DNA from: Pedobacter panaciterrae
GTDB taxonomy: Bacteria; Bacteroidota; Bacteroidia; Sphingobacteriales; Sphingobacteriaceae
Length of the DNA: 60,105 nt
NCBI RefSeq assembly: GCF_001636695.1
Contig: NZ_LGEL01000035.1
Span: 1 to 60,105 of the forward strand
Direction: 5' to 3'
The number at the start of each line of letters is the position of its first letter. Position 1 is the first letter of the stretch. Positions 1-9,441 of the stretch are shown here, in pieces. The notes beneath the pieces are model-generated. The model searched no databases, was not told the DNA's origin, and was given only the letters and a program-made list of their open reading frames with translations. A program made the position numbers and the translations under genes.

Positions 1-24
1 GCGTCAGATGTGTATAAGAGACAG
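1..24. other. Nextera transposase adapter (not genomic)
   Basis: Bases 6-24 read AGATGTGTATAAGAGACAG, the 19-bp mosaic end used in Nextera libraries, and bases 1-5 (GCGTC) are the end of the Nextera read-1 primer tail. Translated in the SusC frame this gives the artefactual N-terminus MCIRDS. The sequence belongs to library construction, not to the organism. Confidence 0.98.
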
Positions 25-508
25 TTATGGAGGTTTTCAAAATAGTTTTTCTTACAAAGGCCTGCAGCTTGATTTTTTATTAACGTTTGTTAAACAAATT
101 GCCAGGAATTCTGATTTTGGGAATATAAATACGTTGCCTGGAGCATTTTATTTGGGCACTGGTAATCAAATAACTTCAGTTTCCAAACGTTGGCAAAAAC
201 CTGGAGATATTGTTCGAATTCAAAGATATACTACAGGAACAAGTTTGAATCAATCATTATTAGATGTATATGGAAGTGATGCTGCTTGGTCAGAGGCTAG
301 TTATATGCGATTGAAAAATGCATCGATTTCTTGGAAATTACCTAAAAAATGGTTTGATTATATATCATTACGAGAATGTACTTTGTTTATCCAAGGACAA
401 AATCTATTCACGATCTCAAAATTTAATCAGCTTGATCCGGAGACAAAAAGTTCGACATCATTGCCAATTCTTAGGGTAATTACAATGGGTGTAAAAGTTA
501 TTCTGTAG
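25..508 (+). CDS. SusC/RagA-type TonB-dependent transporter, C-terminal fragment
   Basis: This is the last ~160 residues of a SusC-family outer-membrane beta-barrel, the TonB-dependent channel that imports oligosaccharides or peptides captured by the SusD lipoprotein encoded next. The fragment shows the usual C-terminal features: a YGGFQNSFSYKG strand, a stretch of the type 'SEASYMRLKNASISWKLP', then a strand with FIQGQNLFTISKF and a final strand ending in a hydrophobic residue. The true start and most of the ~1000-residue protein lie outside the contig. The ATG at position 8 is adapter sequence and must not be used as a start. susD begins 24 bases after the stop. Confidence 0.93.
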
Positions 509-532
509 GTGTTTATTTTAAATAAAAATTAA

Positions 533-1972
533 ATGAAAAAGATACAACTATTATCTATGTTTTTCTTTATTGGTTGTTTTATATTTTCTTGTAAAAAACT
601 AGTCGAGATAGACGGTTTAGCAACAAGTGTAAGTTCTAAGGATGTTTATAATACTGATGCAACGGCAATTGGAGTGATGACTAATCTTTATGCAAAGCTT
701 AGTTCCACGTATATGACTGAAACCAATCAATTTGCTTCACTGTCTTGCATAGCCGGATTATCAGCTGATGAATTAACACTATACAAGCTATCTGACAATG
801 TAGGTCTTGCCAATTATTATCAAAATACGTTGACCAACTCTAATGTAGGATTTGGTTTTTGGAAAGGTGGCTATAATGGAATTTATATAGTTAACTCAGC
901 CATAGAGGGGCTTGAAAGTTCGACAACCTTAAATTCTTTGGTAAAACGCCAGTTGTTAGGTGAAGCAAAATTTATGCGTGCGTTTTATTATTTCTACCTG
1001 GTGAATTTATATGGAAATGTTCCTCTGGTATTAGGAACAGATTACAGCGTGAATGCGATAATTTCAAATTCATCTAAAGATCAGATTTATAATCAAATTA
1101 TAACAGATTTAATGGATGCACAAGATTTCTTGAGCGAAAATTATTTGGAGGGAAATTGTATATCTGAATCTGAGGAAAGAATCCGCCCAACTAAATGGGC
1201 TGCTACAGCACTGCTTTCAAGAACATACCTGTTTAAGAAGGATTGGTTAAATGCAGAATTGCAAGCAACGGTGATTCTTGAAAAGGGAAACAAATTTGGG
1301 ATGGAATCTTTAGAGGGTGCTTTTTTAAAAAATAATAAAGAAGCCATATGGCAATTACAGCCAGTAATTAGAGATAACAATACCATGGAAGGTAACACAT
1401 TTCTTTTACCTGAAAATGGACCATCTTCATCATATCCTGTATTTCTCAGTGATGACTTTATAAAGGACTTCGAAAGTGGTGATCAAAGAAAAGTGAAGTG
1501 GATAAATCATTTAATCGCAAATGGAATTACATATTATTATCCGTATAAATATAAAAGTGGCTCCGCTATAGGTACAAGTGTTAATGAATATAGTACGGTA
1601 ATTCGGCTAGCTGAAATATACCTTATACGAGCAGAAGCAAGAGCACAACAAGGTAATTTGGACGGAGCAATTACAGATTTGGATATAATACGCAGTAGAT
1701 CTAATTTATCATTAATCAGAGTAACTAACCCTGGTATAGACCGTGATAATTTGATCTCTACGATTTTCAAAGAGAGGAAGTTTGAGCTATTTACAGAATG
1801 GGGGCATAGATGGCTTGATCTTAAGAGATCCAATAAAATAGATAAAGTTATGGAAATAGTTACTCCCAAAAAAAGTAATGGTGCTGGTTGGAAAAATAAC
1901 CAACAACTATATCCAATTTATTATCAAGAACTCGAGCGGAATCCAAAACTTATACAAAATCCAGAATATTAA
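533..1972 (+). CDS. SusD/RagB family outer-membrane lipoprotein
   Basis: This is a surface-exposed substrate-capturing lipoprotein that caps its SusC partner. The N-terminus is a lipoprotein signal (MKKIQLLSMFFFIGCFIFSC, with the lipidated Cys followed by KK). The helical TPR-like middle contains the family motif 'RAFYYFYLVNLYGNVPLV' (near residue 150), and the C-terminal third has 'RLAEIYLIRAEARAQQG', 'FKERKFELFTEWGHRWLDLKR' and a short 'LYPIYYQELERNPKLIQNPEY' type ending. Its 479 residues are normal for the family. It lies directly after susC and 2 bases before the peptidase gene, so the three are probably co-transcribed. The substrate cannot be read from the sequence, but the peptidase next door hints at peptides rather than glycans. 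Confidence 0.95.
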   Translation: MKKIQLLSMFFFIGCFIFSCKKLVEIDGLATSVSSKDVYNTDATAIGVMTNLYAKLSSTYMTETNQFASLSCIAGLSADELTLYKLSDNVGLANYYQNTLTNSNVGFGFWKGGYNGIYIVNSAIEGLESSTTLNSLVKRQLLGEAKFMRAFYYFYLVNLYGNVPLVLGTDYSVNAIISNSSKDQIYNQIITDLMDAQDFLSENYLEGNCISESEERIRPTKWAATALLSRTYLFKKDWLNAELQATVILEKGNKFGMESLEGAFLKNNKEAIWQLQPVIRDNNTMEGNTFLLPENGPSSSYPVFLSDDFIKDFESGDQRKVKWINHLIANGITYYYPYKYKSGSAIGTSVNEYSTVIRLAEIYLIRAEARAQQGNLDGAITDLDIIRSRSNLSLIRVTNPGIDRDNLISTIFKERKFELFTEWGHRWLDLKRSNKIDKVMEIVTPKKSNGAGWKNNQQLYPIYYQELERNPKLIQNPEY

Positions 1973-1974
1973 CT

Positions 1975-4695
1975 ATGGAGCAGAAAAAACTATTGCTGAT
2001 CTTATTATTCATCATAATAGCAAACTATTCATTTGGTCAGAGATCCTTAGATGTTAACGTTTATTCGAAATGGCCTTATGTTGAAAGTCCAATAATTAGT
2101 AACGATGGAAAATACGTAGTATACAATATCCAGAATAAACCAGTGGGAAGTCGAACCATGGTAGTTCAATCGATACGATCAAATTCTAAACGGGAAATAG
2201 TTGGAGTTGATAGCTGGTTGAAATCTTTTAGCACTGACAGTAAATACTTATTTTTTCGAAAAGGGAGTGACAGCCTAGGTATTTTAACCCTTTCCAAAAA
2301 CGAATTGAAGTACATATCAAATATCAATTCTTTTGAGCTTAGGAGTAGTGGAGAGACCGAGTGGTTATGTTACACTTTGAACGGTAACGCGAAGGTCTTA
2401 GTCCTAAAAAATCTTAAAACAGGTAGAGTTATTTCGTATAGTGGAGTTACTCAATATTGGTTTTCTAATCATAACAGAGCCCTCGTTATCAAAACAGGTC
2501 ATGATATCGAATCACTCAATTGGATATGCCTTAAGAATGAGATAAATAATCAAATATGGACAGGAAAGAATCTGGATAATTTGGTTGTAGACGCGAACCA
2601 TCCTCAATTGATATTTAAAAATGATGATGAGTTCAGATATTTTAAAGATGGAGAGGATATAAAGAAACTTAATGATGCTAACCTGTTGCAGGGTTTTAAT
2701 AGGTTCATTCGTTTTAGTAAAGACGGAGCATACGTATTTTTCGATATAAGGCAGAGAAAAAAGCTCAAAAAATCCGAAATGAGTGTCCAGCTTTGGAGAT
2801 ACAATGACGTGAAATTGCATTCTGAAGAGGGGGAACAGACAATTTTAGCATCTTATAATTTGGCCCAAAAAAAAACAGTCCTTATAGGTGAAGGGATAAC
2901 TAATTTTCCAAAATCAGAAAATGCAGCCGACACTTTAGTTTTAGTTCAGAATTGGAAAAGGCTGGACGAGCCTTGGAGTATAGGTAACGATGTTGCTGCT
3001 GCTTTTGTCTCAACAAAAAATGGGCAAAGGAAAGAGCTGAGTTTTTTGAATAATAATAGAAATTTTAGTATTTCGCCTTCAGGGAAGTTTCTTGTCTATT
3101 TCGACAACAAACAAAAAAATTATTTCTCTTATGAGATATCAACTGAAACAATAAGGAATCTTAGTGAAGGTCTTCATGTAAACTGGATCGATTCAAGGTA
3201 TAGCGAAGACTACGGATGCTTACCGAGAGGTATTGCCTCATGGTATAAAAATGATGATGCAGTCCTAATATACGATCAGCACGATATATGGAAATTTGAT
3301 CTACTTAGTAATCAAAAACCAATTAATCTAACAAGCGGATATGGTAAGAATAATGAAACTATATTCAACCTAGCACTGACTGAGTATGTTGACAATGGGT
3401 TAGACAAAACACAAAAAATTTATTTAAACGCTTTTAACACAGAAACTAAAGACAACGGCTTCTTTTTAATAAAATTATCTGAGAATGGCGTTTTAAAAAA
3501 ACTGACTATGGGGCCAGTGTATTTTAATAGCACGGCAACTTCAGTGCCTATTGGCTCCGATTTCTCACCGCTAAAAGCGAAGAATTCCGAAGTTTATATT
3601 GTATCGAAGATGAGTGCTACCCAGTCGCCAAATTACTTTAGTACGGTTAACTTTAAAGACTTTACTCAGCTAAGTGATTTGAAGCCGGAAAAAGATTTTA
3701 ATTGGTATACTACGGAACTCCATAAATGGAAATCATTGGACGGTAGACTTTTAAAAGGGATTTTATACAAACCGCAGAATTTTGATCCAAATAAGAAATA
3801 TCCTATTGTTTTCCATTATTATGAAACAAAGTCGGACGGTTTGAATATTTTTTTGAAACCGGATCCTTTGTGCAACGGATGTAACATTAACATTCCAACG
3901 TTTGTCAACCACGATTATTTAGTTTTTACCCCCGATATCTATTTCAAAATAGGTGATCCTATGCAAGGGACTTATGATGCCTTAGTGTCTGCTGCAGAGT
4001 ATGTTAGTAAACTTCCTTTTGTAAATAAAGATAAAATGGGGCTGCAAGGTTGCAGTTTCGGAGGACTTCAAACAAATTACCTCGTTACCCATACAAATTT
4101 GTTCTCAGCTGCTTGTTCAGCTTCAGGGATAGCGGATCTTATTAGTGCCTATGGTAGTTTGGAAGGTATAGAGGGTGGTGTACAATATGGAAGTAAACAG
4201 TTTTACTTTGAAGGCATTGGTCAACAAGGAAGAATGGGGGGTACATTATGGAACAAACCAGCCAATTACATAAAAAACTCTCCCGTTTTTCAAATTGCGA
4301 AAATAACAACGCCGATTTTGATAATGCATGGCAAGAAAGATGGTCGATGTTTGTATTCAAATATTTTGGAGTTTTTTACTGGCTTGAGACGACTAGGGAA
4401 GAAGTCTTGGATGCTAGTTTATCCGAATGCGGGACATGGATTGACGGAAAAAGAGGATGTTAATGATTTTAGCATGAGAATGATGCAGTTTTTTGATTAT
4501 TACTTAAAAGATAAACCTGCGCCAGTATGGATGATTGATGGTATTTCCGAGGATAGCAAAGATATAGAGAATGGATTTTCTTTAGAAACAGAAGGAAGGT
4601 TACCTGGTCCTGATCTGTTAATTTCTAAGGAAAGGGAAATAGTAGATAGTTTATCAAAACAAAAATTCAATCCTATTACTATAATAGAACATTAA
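1975..4695 (+). CDS. Secreted S9 family (prolyl-oligopeptidase-like) serine peptidase
   Basis: The protein has 906 residues, with a cleavable signal peptide ending near 'NYSFGQ', a long N-terminal region that fits a beta-propeller, and a C-terminal alpha/beta-hydrolase domain. The catalytic triad can be assigned: Ser694 in GCSFGG, Asp789 in HGKKDGR and His821 in NAGHG. A Cys-Asn-Gly-Cys pair near residue 635 may form a disulphide. Family members cleave short peptides in the periplasm or at the outer membrane, so this enzyme would process peptides taken up by the SusCD pair encoded just upstream (2-base gap). Substrate specificity is not evident. The thioredoxin-fold gene starts 10 bases downstream. 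Confidence 0.9.
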   Translation: MEQKKLLLILLFIIIANYSFGQRSLDVNVYSKWPYVESPIISNDGKYVVYNIQNKPVGSRTMVVQSIRSNSKREIVGVDSWLKSFSTDSKYLFFRKGSDSLGILTLSKNELKYISNINSFELRSSGETEWLCYTLNGNAKVLVLKNLKTGRVISYSGVTQYWFSNHNRALVIKTGHDIESLNWICLKNEINNQIWTGKNLDNLVVDANHPQLIFKNDDEFRYFKDGEDIKKLNDANLLQGFNRFIRFSKDGAYVFFDIRQRKKLKKSEMSVQLWRYNDVKLHSEEGEQTILASYNLAQKKTVLIGEGITNFPKSENAADTLVLVQNWKRLDEPWSIGNDVAAAFVSTKNGQRKELSFLNNNRNFSISPSGKFLVYFDNKQKNYFSYEISTETIRNLSEGLHVNWIDSRYSEDYGCLPRGIASWYKNDDAVLIYDQHDIWKFDLLSNQKPINLTSGYGKNNETIFNLALTEYVDNGLDKTQKIYLNAFNTETKDNGFFLIKLSENGVLKKLTMGPVYFNSTATSVPIGSDFSPLKAKNSEVYIVSKMSATQSPNYFSTVNFKDFTQLSDLKPEKDFNWYTTELHKWKSLDGRLLKGILYKPQNFDPNKKYPIVFHYYETKSDGLNIFLKPDPLCNGCNINIPTFVNHDYLVFTPDIYFKIGDPMQGTYDALVSAAEYVSKLPFVNKDKMGLQGCSFGGLQTNYLVTHTNLFSAACSASGIADLISAYGSLEGIEGGVQYGSKQFYFEGIGQQGRMGGTLWNKPANYIKNSPVFQIAKITTPILIMHGKKDGRCLYSNILEFFTGLRRLGKKSWMLVYPNAGHGLTEKEDVNDFSMRMMQFFDYYLKDKPAPVWMIDGISEDSKDIENGFSLETEGRLPGPDLLISKEREIVDSLSKQKFNPITIIEH

Positions 4696-4705
4696 AAAAT
4701 AATAT

Positions 4706-5968
4706 ATGAAAAAGACACTATTAATACTGGGTTTCTTATCCATTATAGGCGCAGCCTTTTCCCAAGAAAAGGGGATTCAATTTGAGCGGACTATGAATTG
4801 GGAAGAGATTAAAGCTGATGCAAAAGTGAAAAAGAAATACATTTTTTTAGATCTGTTTGCAACTTGGTGTGCCCCGTGTAAATTCATGGATGACAGTGTA
4901 TATAATTCTGAAAAGCTGGGGACCTTTATGAATGAAAAATTTATTTCGGTTAGGGTTCAAATGGATTCCACAAAAAAAGATGATCAATATGTGAAAAGTT
5001 GGTATAAAAATCTAGAAGGCTTTAAAAAGGATTATAAGATCAGTTCATTTCCCAGTTTTCTATTCTTCAATACTGCCGGGGAATTAGTACACAAGAGCAC
5101 AGGAGCCTCAACGGATTCGTTGTTTATCAACATAGCCAAATCTGCATTAAATCCAGATAACCAATTTTATTCAAGACTAAAGCTTTATAAAGAAAAAAGA
5201 TTAAAATATCATGAAATGCCAGCTTTAGCAAAAGTAGCAATATCTATAAATGAGGCTTCGGAAGGAAATACAATAGCCAGCGATTATATCGAAAATTATT
5301 TGTTGAAACTGCCGAATGAAGAACTCTTTACTAAAACAAATTTAGAGTTTATTGGTGATTTTCTCATCAAGCCAGAAGGGGATGGTTTTAATTTGTTTTT
5401 GAAAAATCCAGAGTTAATTAATGCGATTATGGGAGATTTTTATGCGCAAAATAAGATTATGAGAAGCATTAATAGAACTTATTTGCCTCAGAATGTAGAG
5501 GCCTCAAAACTAGCTGACTGGGATGAGTTGGGACGAGAGCTGAAACGGAAATACGGAGATTTAGGTGAGGAAATTGTTTGGGGTCAAAGGATGGTCTATC
5601 ATTTTATGTCTGGTAATGATTGGAAGGAATTTGGTCGATGCTACGAAAATTATTTTAGAAGAGGACTTAAACGAAGTTTGTATGAGATCAATAATATGAG
5701 TTGGGCAGTTCTTGAGCATGTAAATGACCCTTTAATATTAGGATTTGCATGTGATGTAGTGATGAAATATGCACTTGAAAAATACTTTCCTAATTATGCA
5801 AATGCCTATGATACTTATGCAAACCTATTGCATAAAATAGGAAGAACTAGGGAGGCTATTAAGTGGCAAGAGCAAGCAGTTAAGCTGAAAAAGGGCCAGC
5901 CAGATGAACAGACCTACTTGGATGTTTTGGCGAAAATGAAAAAAGGAGAAAAGACATGGGTAAATTGA
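4706..5968 (+). CDS. Thioredoxin-fold protein with WCAPC active site and helical C-terminal extension
   Basis: A signal peptide (cleavage near 'AAFSQ') precedes a thioredoxin domain (about residues 30-150) with the redox motif WCAPC (Cys55 and Cys58) and the cis-proline loop 'SSFPSFLFF'. The remaining ~270 residues are an alpha-helical region that resembles TPR at its end ('YANAYDTYANLLHKIGRTREAIKWQEQAV'). Such proteins act in the periplasm of Bacteroidota as thiol oxidoreductases, often beside SusCD operons. The gene overlaps the next one by 13 bases, which supports co-translation. The substrate is unknown. Confidence 0.88.
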   Translation: MKKTLLILGFLSIIGAAFSQEKGIQFERTMNWEEIKADAKVKKKYIFLDLFATWCAPCKFMDDSVYNSEKLGTFMNEKFISVRVQMDSTKKDDQYVKSWYKNLEGFKKDYKISSFPSFLFFNTAGELVHKSTGASTDSLFINIAKSALNPDNQFYSRLKLYKEKRLKYHEMPALAKVAISINEASEGNTIASDYIENYLLKLPNEELFTKTNLEFIGDFLIKPEGDGFNLFLKNPELINAIMGDFYAQNKIMRSINRTYLPQNVEASKLADWDELGRELKRKYGDLGEEIVWGQRMVYHFMSGNDWKEFGRCYENYFRRGLKRSLYEINNMSWAVLEHVNDPLILGFACDVVMKYALEKYFPNYANAYDTYANLLHKIGRTREAIKWQEQAVKLKKGQPDEQTYLDVLAKMKKGEKTWVN

Positions 5969-6828
5969 AATATATATTGATCCTTCTTTTGCTTTTTGGT
6001 TATAAAATAAAGGCACAACAGATCATACCACTGTACCTAGATACTGTTCCAGGAAGTAAAGTGAACCTAAGCAAGGAAGAACAACCTACCATAGAAGTTT
6101 ACCTCCCTGCAAAAGAAAAAGCGACTGGAACGGCTGTGGTCATTTTTCCTGGCGGTGCTTATACTTTTCTTGCTTACACGGAAGAGGGAACTACCATCGC
6201 TAAATACTTTAAAGAAAAAGGAATTGCCGCCTTTGTGGTTAAATACCGTTTACCAAGAAATGAAACCATGCGGGACAAAAGCTTTGGACCATTAATGGAT
6301 GCTCAACAGGCCATTAAAACCGTAAGATCAAAAGCCACTGGGTGGAACTTGGATTCAAAGAAGATTGGAGTAATCGGCTACAGTGCAGGCGGTCATTTAG
6401 CTTCTACTTTAGGCACACATTTTACCAAAAGCTATATTCCCAACAAAGAAAATACTAGCCTGCGGCCAGACTTTATGATTCTGGTTTACCCAGTGATTAC
6501 TATGGGAGATAGCCTGACTCATATGGGATCTAAGATTTCATTATTGGGAATGGACCCGGGTAAGGCGAAAGTGGATCAGTTTTCCAATGAATTGCATGTA
6601 ACCAAAGAAACACCACCAGCGTATTTAATCCATGCAGGCGATGATGGACTAGTTGATGTAAACAACAGCATTGTGTTTTACCAGGCACTGCAGAAGAAGA
6701 ATGTAGATGCAGAATTGCATTTATTTCCAAAAGGAAATCATGGGTTTACGCAAAGGCTGCCGATGGGTGAGTGGATGGATCCCATGCTTAAATTTTTAAT
6801 CAGAGAAGGATTTTATAAACCAAATTAA
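5956..6828 (+). CDS. Secreted alpha/beta hydrolase, acetylxylan-esterase/BD-FAE-like
   Basis: The 290-residue protein has a signal peptide followed by a full alpha/beta-hydrolase domain. Visible elements are the oxyanion loop 'FPGGAY', the nucleophile elbow GYSAGG with Ser143, an acid residue in the 'HAGDDGLVDV' strand, and the catalytic His in 'GNHGF'. This pattern is that of carbohydrate-esterase-like hydrolases from polysaccharide loci, which remove acetyl or feruloyl groups; a peptidase or lipase role cannot be excluded. The start overlaps the end of the thioredoxin-fold gene by 13 bases, and the next gene starts 4 bases after its stop. Confidence 0.88.
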   Translation: MGKLKYILILLLLFGYKIKAQQIIPLYLDTVPGSKVNLSKEEQPTIEVYLPAKEKATGTAVVIFPGGAYTFLAYTEEGTTIAKYFKEKGIAAFVVKYRLPRNETMRDKSFGPLMDAQQAIKTVRSKATGWNLDSKKIGVIGYSAGGHLASTLGTHFTKSYIPNKENTSLRPDFMILVYPVITMGDSLTHMGSKISLLGMDPGKAKVDQFSNELHVTKETPPAYLIHAGDDGLVDVNNSIVFYQALQKKNVDAELHLFPKGNHGFTQRLPMGEWMDPMLKFLIREGFYKPN

Positions 6829-6832
6829 ACTG

Positions 6833-7510
6833 ATGATTATGAAACTAATATCATTTACAGTATGTATTGTCTTATGCGCAATGGTACTAACCTCCTGTAA
6901 AAAACAGGATATTAAAACTACTCCCTTAGCGAGTATACAAATCAGCAATGCGGTAGTTGGTGGAACAACATTGCAGTTTGGAAGCAATGTAGCAACCGTG
7001 GCTAATAATGCTTCTACAGCATATGGTATTTTAACTGGAAGCCAAGTGTTGAAATTATCCTCAATAGTTGTACCTAATACGGTGTACTATAACGATACCA
7101 AGGATTTTGTAAATGGAGGGGTCTATTCGTTATTTTTAACCGGAACTCCCGCTGCGGTTGAATCAATGTTTTTGAAAGAAGAAAACATTCCGTCGCACAC
7201 GGCTGATGTGTTTGGCGCAAGGGTGATTAACCTGGTTAAGAGTGGTGTTTCAATTAGCGTGAATGTGAAAGGTAGTACCAGTGGTTCTTTTGTAGGTAAC
7301 CTAGCCTATAAATCTATTTCTGACTTTAAGGATGTTTCGTCATTAGCCGCCGAAGGAGATAAAGTCTTTGAATTCAGGAATACAGCTACTGGTGATTTGA
7401 TCACATCCTTTACAGTGCCGGGGTATGATATGCCAAGATTCAAAAATATCACCTTATTGTTTATAGGTGCTGTCGGTACCGAAACAGTAATTAGGAACAA
7501 TAATTATTAA
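6833..7510 (+). CDS. DUF4397-like lipoprotein
   Basis: The N-terminus is a lipoprotein signal ending in LTSC followed by KK. The mature part is beta-rich, with the start 'ASIQISNAVVGG' and repeated short strands typical of DUF4397 proteins, which are small envelope lipoproteins of Bacteroidota with no established biochemical role. ATG codons exist at 6833 and 6839; the second gives the more usual signal peptide. It sits 4 bases after the esterase gene and is probably in the same transcript. The family assignment rests on the overall pattern and is moderately secure. Confidence 0.75.
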   Translation: MIMKLISFTVCIVLCAMVLTSCKKQDIKTTPLASIQISNAVVGGTTLQFGSNVATVANNASTAYGILTGSQVLKLSSIVVPNTVYYNDTKDFVNGGVYSLFLTGTPAAVESMFLKEENIPSHTADVFGARVINLVKSGVSISVNVKGSTSGSFVGNLAYKSISDFKDVSSLAAEGDKVFEFRNTATGDLITSFTVPGYDMPRFKNITLLFIGAVGTETVIRNNNY

Positions 7511-7526
7511 GCAGCAATTATATAAA

Positions 7527-7961
7527 ATGAGAGAAAAGAAAAGAACAATTATCGTTGAAGTCATCTCAGCCTTGTTTATTTTACTTTTTGTATACGCGGC
7601 CTTAAGCAAGATGCAAGAGTTTGAACAGTTTCAGGTAGAACTTAGTAAGTCCCCCGTTTTAAATGCTTACTCAAAATATATAGCAATTTTTATTCCTGGT
7701 ATAGAACTCTTAATTGCAATATCATTAATAACAAATCGATTTCAATTCTTGGCTTTATATGCTTCCTTTACTTTGATGGTGATGTTTTCAGCATATGTCG
7801 TTGTCATCCTGAAATTCAGTTCTTATATTCCATGTTCTTGTGGTGGGATTTTAGAAAACATGACCTGGATTCAGCATCTGATATTTAACATGGGCTTTGT
7901 GATTCTATCCATAATAGCAATTTTATTATATCCTTATAAATCAAAATCTTATCTGCAGTAA
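7527..7961 (+). CDS. MauE/DoxX-like redox-associated membrane protein
   Basis: The 144-residue protein has four predicted membrane helices (about residues 10-30, 48-66, 72-92 and 115-137). A 'YAALSKMQEFEQFQVELSKSP' stretch after helix 1 and a 'PCSCGG' motif before helix 4 are both characteristic of MauE-type proteins. MauE proteins are thought to supply or transfer electrons for disulphide exchange in the periplasm, which fits the thioredoxin-fold gene upstream and the cysteine-containing small protein downstream. In Sphingobacteria this gene is commonly followed by small DUF6520-type secreted proteins, as here. Confidence 0.85.
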   Translation: MREKKRTIIVEVISALFILLFVYAALSKMQEFEQFQVELSKSPVLNAYSKYIAIFIPGIELLIAISLITNRFQFLALYASFTLMVMFSAYVVVILKFSSYIPCSCGGILENMTWIQHLIFNMGFVILSIIAILLYPYKSKSYLQ

Positions 7962-8018
7962 GAGGGTAAGTCTGCTCCCTAAGAATGGCAGGCAGTTTAA
8001 TTATTAATTTTAAATAGT

Positions 8019-8300
8019 ATGAATTTGAGAAATTTTTTGATGATGGCCGTTTTTTTACTTGCTGTCGGTACTTCTTTCGCTATGAAGGCAAATAGTAAAA
8101 GAGCTCCATACTTTTCAGCAAATATCGGTACTGCTACAGATCCAATTTGCTATTATTATTGGGATACTACGCCATGCGAGACCTTTTATACTGGTCCCCA
8201 ATGTACCGTGTCTTTTTCAGGAGTGTTAAAACCAATGTATGAACGTCCCATTCCAGCTGGTCCATCTTGCGTAACCCCATTAAGACAATATCAGCCCTAA
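8019..8300 (+). CDS. Small secreted DUF6520-like protein
   Basis: The 93-residue protein has a signal sequence ('LLAVGTSFAMKA') and a mature part of about 70 residues with four cysteines (in CYYYW, PCETF, QCTV and SCVT), consistent with two disulphides. Small proteins of this design follow MauE genes in many Bacteroidota genomes; their role is unknown. A strong hairpin follows immediately after the stop, so it is likely the last gene of its transcript. Confidence 0.75.
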   Translation: MNLRNFLMMAVFLLAVGTSFAMKANSKRAPYFSANIGTATDPICYYYWDTTPCETFYTGPQCTVSFSGVLKPMYERPIPAGPSCVTPLRQYQP

Positions 8301-8305
8301 ACAAT

Positions 8306-8330
8306 TAAACCCGGAAGTATTCCGGGTTTA
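8306..8330 (+). terminator. Hairpin after the DUF6520-like gene
   Basis: AAACCCGGAA at 8307-8316 pairs perfectly with TTCCGGGTTT at 8320-8329 across a 3-base loop, with one further pair at 8306/8330. It starts 6 bases after a stop codon. There is no clean U-run after it, so it could be a weak terminator or an mRNA 3'-end stabiliser. Confidence 0.65.
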
Positions 8331-8344
8331 TAAAATATGATACG

Positions 8345-9376
8345 ATGACTAAAAGGTTATATAAATTATTGGGATGTTTTGTTTTAGGAATCTTTTTCGT
8401 AAGTGCACTAGCTTTCATCTCCAATAGAGCACGTGTTGCTGAAAATGGCTTTATACGTAAGCTACCATCACTTAAATTGATAGGCGAAAATTCAATTAAT
8501 GTAAAGTACAATTGGTGGTATATTGCCGGATTATTTGATTCTACAATATATCTTGGGAATAATATTCTTCCAGGAAGAATTGGCAAAGTTGATAGGGAAA
8601 TTAAGAATTTTAGTTTAACAAAAATTACAGGATTTGATTCTGTTAAAATCTATAATGGAGCCTATATTCAAATTGATTCACCTATTTTTTATTTGATGGA
8701 TGGTGTTAAACAAATTATTTTAAATGGAAATGTTAAGGATCTGCATTTGACAAAACAATTAAACGCGACTTATTTTACTGGCGGAATTCCACTTACTAAT
8801 TCTACGATGGCATTAAGATCTGTATATGAAGGAATAGGAAATAGACTTATTAAGCTCGATTTGATAACAGGGCAATTACAACCCACAAGTTTGCTTGAAA
8901 AGCAGATAGATGGCATATTTTGTACGGACGGAGAGATCGTAAGAGTCCCCAAATCTTCAAAAATAATTTATGTTTACTATTACCGAAATCAGTTTTTATG
9001 TGCCGATAGCAACTTGAATTTATTATATAAAGGCAAAACTATCGATACGAATAGTCATGCTCAAATCAAGGTTGCAAAAATTAAATCTAACAGTGAAAAC
9101 ACGTTATCAGCCCCACCTTTATATGTAAACAAACGTGCTTGTGCGAATGAGAAATATCTTTTTGTACAATCAGCCTTACGTGCAAACAATGAAACTGAAT
9201 ACATGATCAAAGACGTATCTATGATTGATGTATATGCAATTGCCGATGGCAAGTACCAATTCAGTTTTTATCTCCCAGATTTTAGGGGATTTAAAGTAAG
9301 AGACTTTAAAGTTTATGGACAATCCCTCTATGCACTTTACGACCGCTATCTCTACAAATATCAACTCAATTTCTAA
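8345..9376 (+). CDS. Anchored exported protein of unknown function
   Basis: The 343-residue protein has one N-terminal hydrophobic segment (about residues 7-27) that can be a signal anchor. The rest is hydrophilic and rich in short beta strands, with recurring hydrophobic/aromatic strands such as 'IFYLMDGVKQIIL', 'KIIYVYYYRNQFLCADSNL' and 'GQSLYALYDRYLYKYQL'; this is compatible with a small beta-propeller, but no catalytic motif is evident. It follows the MauE/DUF6520 pair in the same direction and is separated from it only by the hairpin, so some read-through is possible. No family name can be given. Confidence 0.7.
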   Translation: MTKRLYKLLGCFVLGIFFVSALAFISNRARVAENGFIRKLPSLKLIGENSINVKYNWWYIAGLFDSTIYLGNNILPGRIGKVDREIKNFSLTKITGFDSVKIYNGAYIQIDSPIFYLMDGVKQIILNGNVKDLHLTKQLNATYFTGGIPLTNSTMALRSVYEGIGNRLIKLDLITGQLQPTSLLEKQIDGIFCTDGEIVRVPKSSKIIYVYYYRNQFLCADSNLNLLYKGKTIDTNSHAQIKVAKIKSNSENTLSAPPLYVNKRACANEKYLFVQSALRANNETEYMIKDVSMIDVYAIADGKYQFSFYLPDFRGFKVRDFKVYGQSLYALYDRYLYKYQLNF

Positions 9377-9389
9377 TATCGTTCATAAA

Positions 9390-9397
9390 TAATTTTG
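9390..9397 (+). promoter_or_regulatory. Candidate -7 box upstream of the GH2 gene
   Basis: TAATTTTG matches the Bacteroidota -7 consensus TAnnTTTG and lies 44 bases before the GH2 start. No clear TTG -33 element is seen at the usual distance, so the assignment is tentative. Confidence 0.35.
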
Positions 9398-9441
9398 GCT
9401 ATTACGCCAATACAAACAGAAAAGTCAAAACACATATAACA

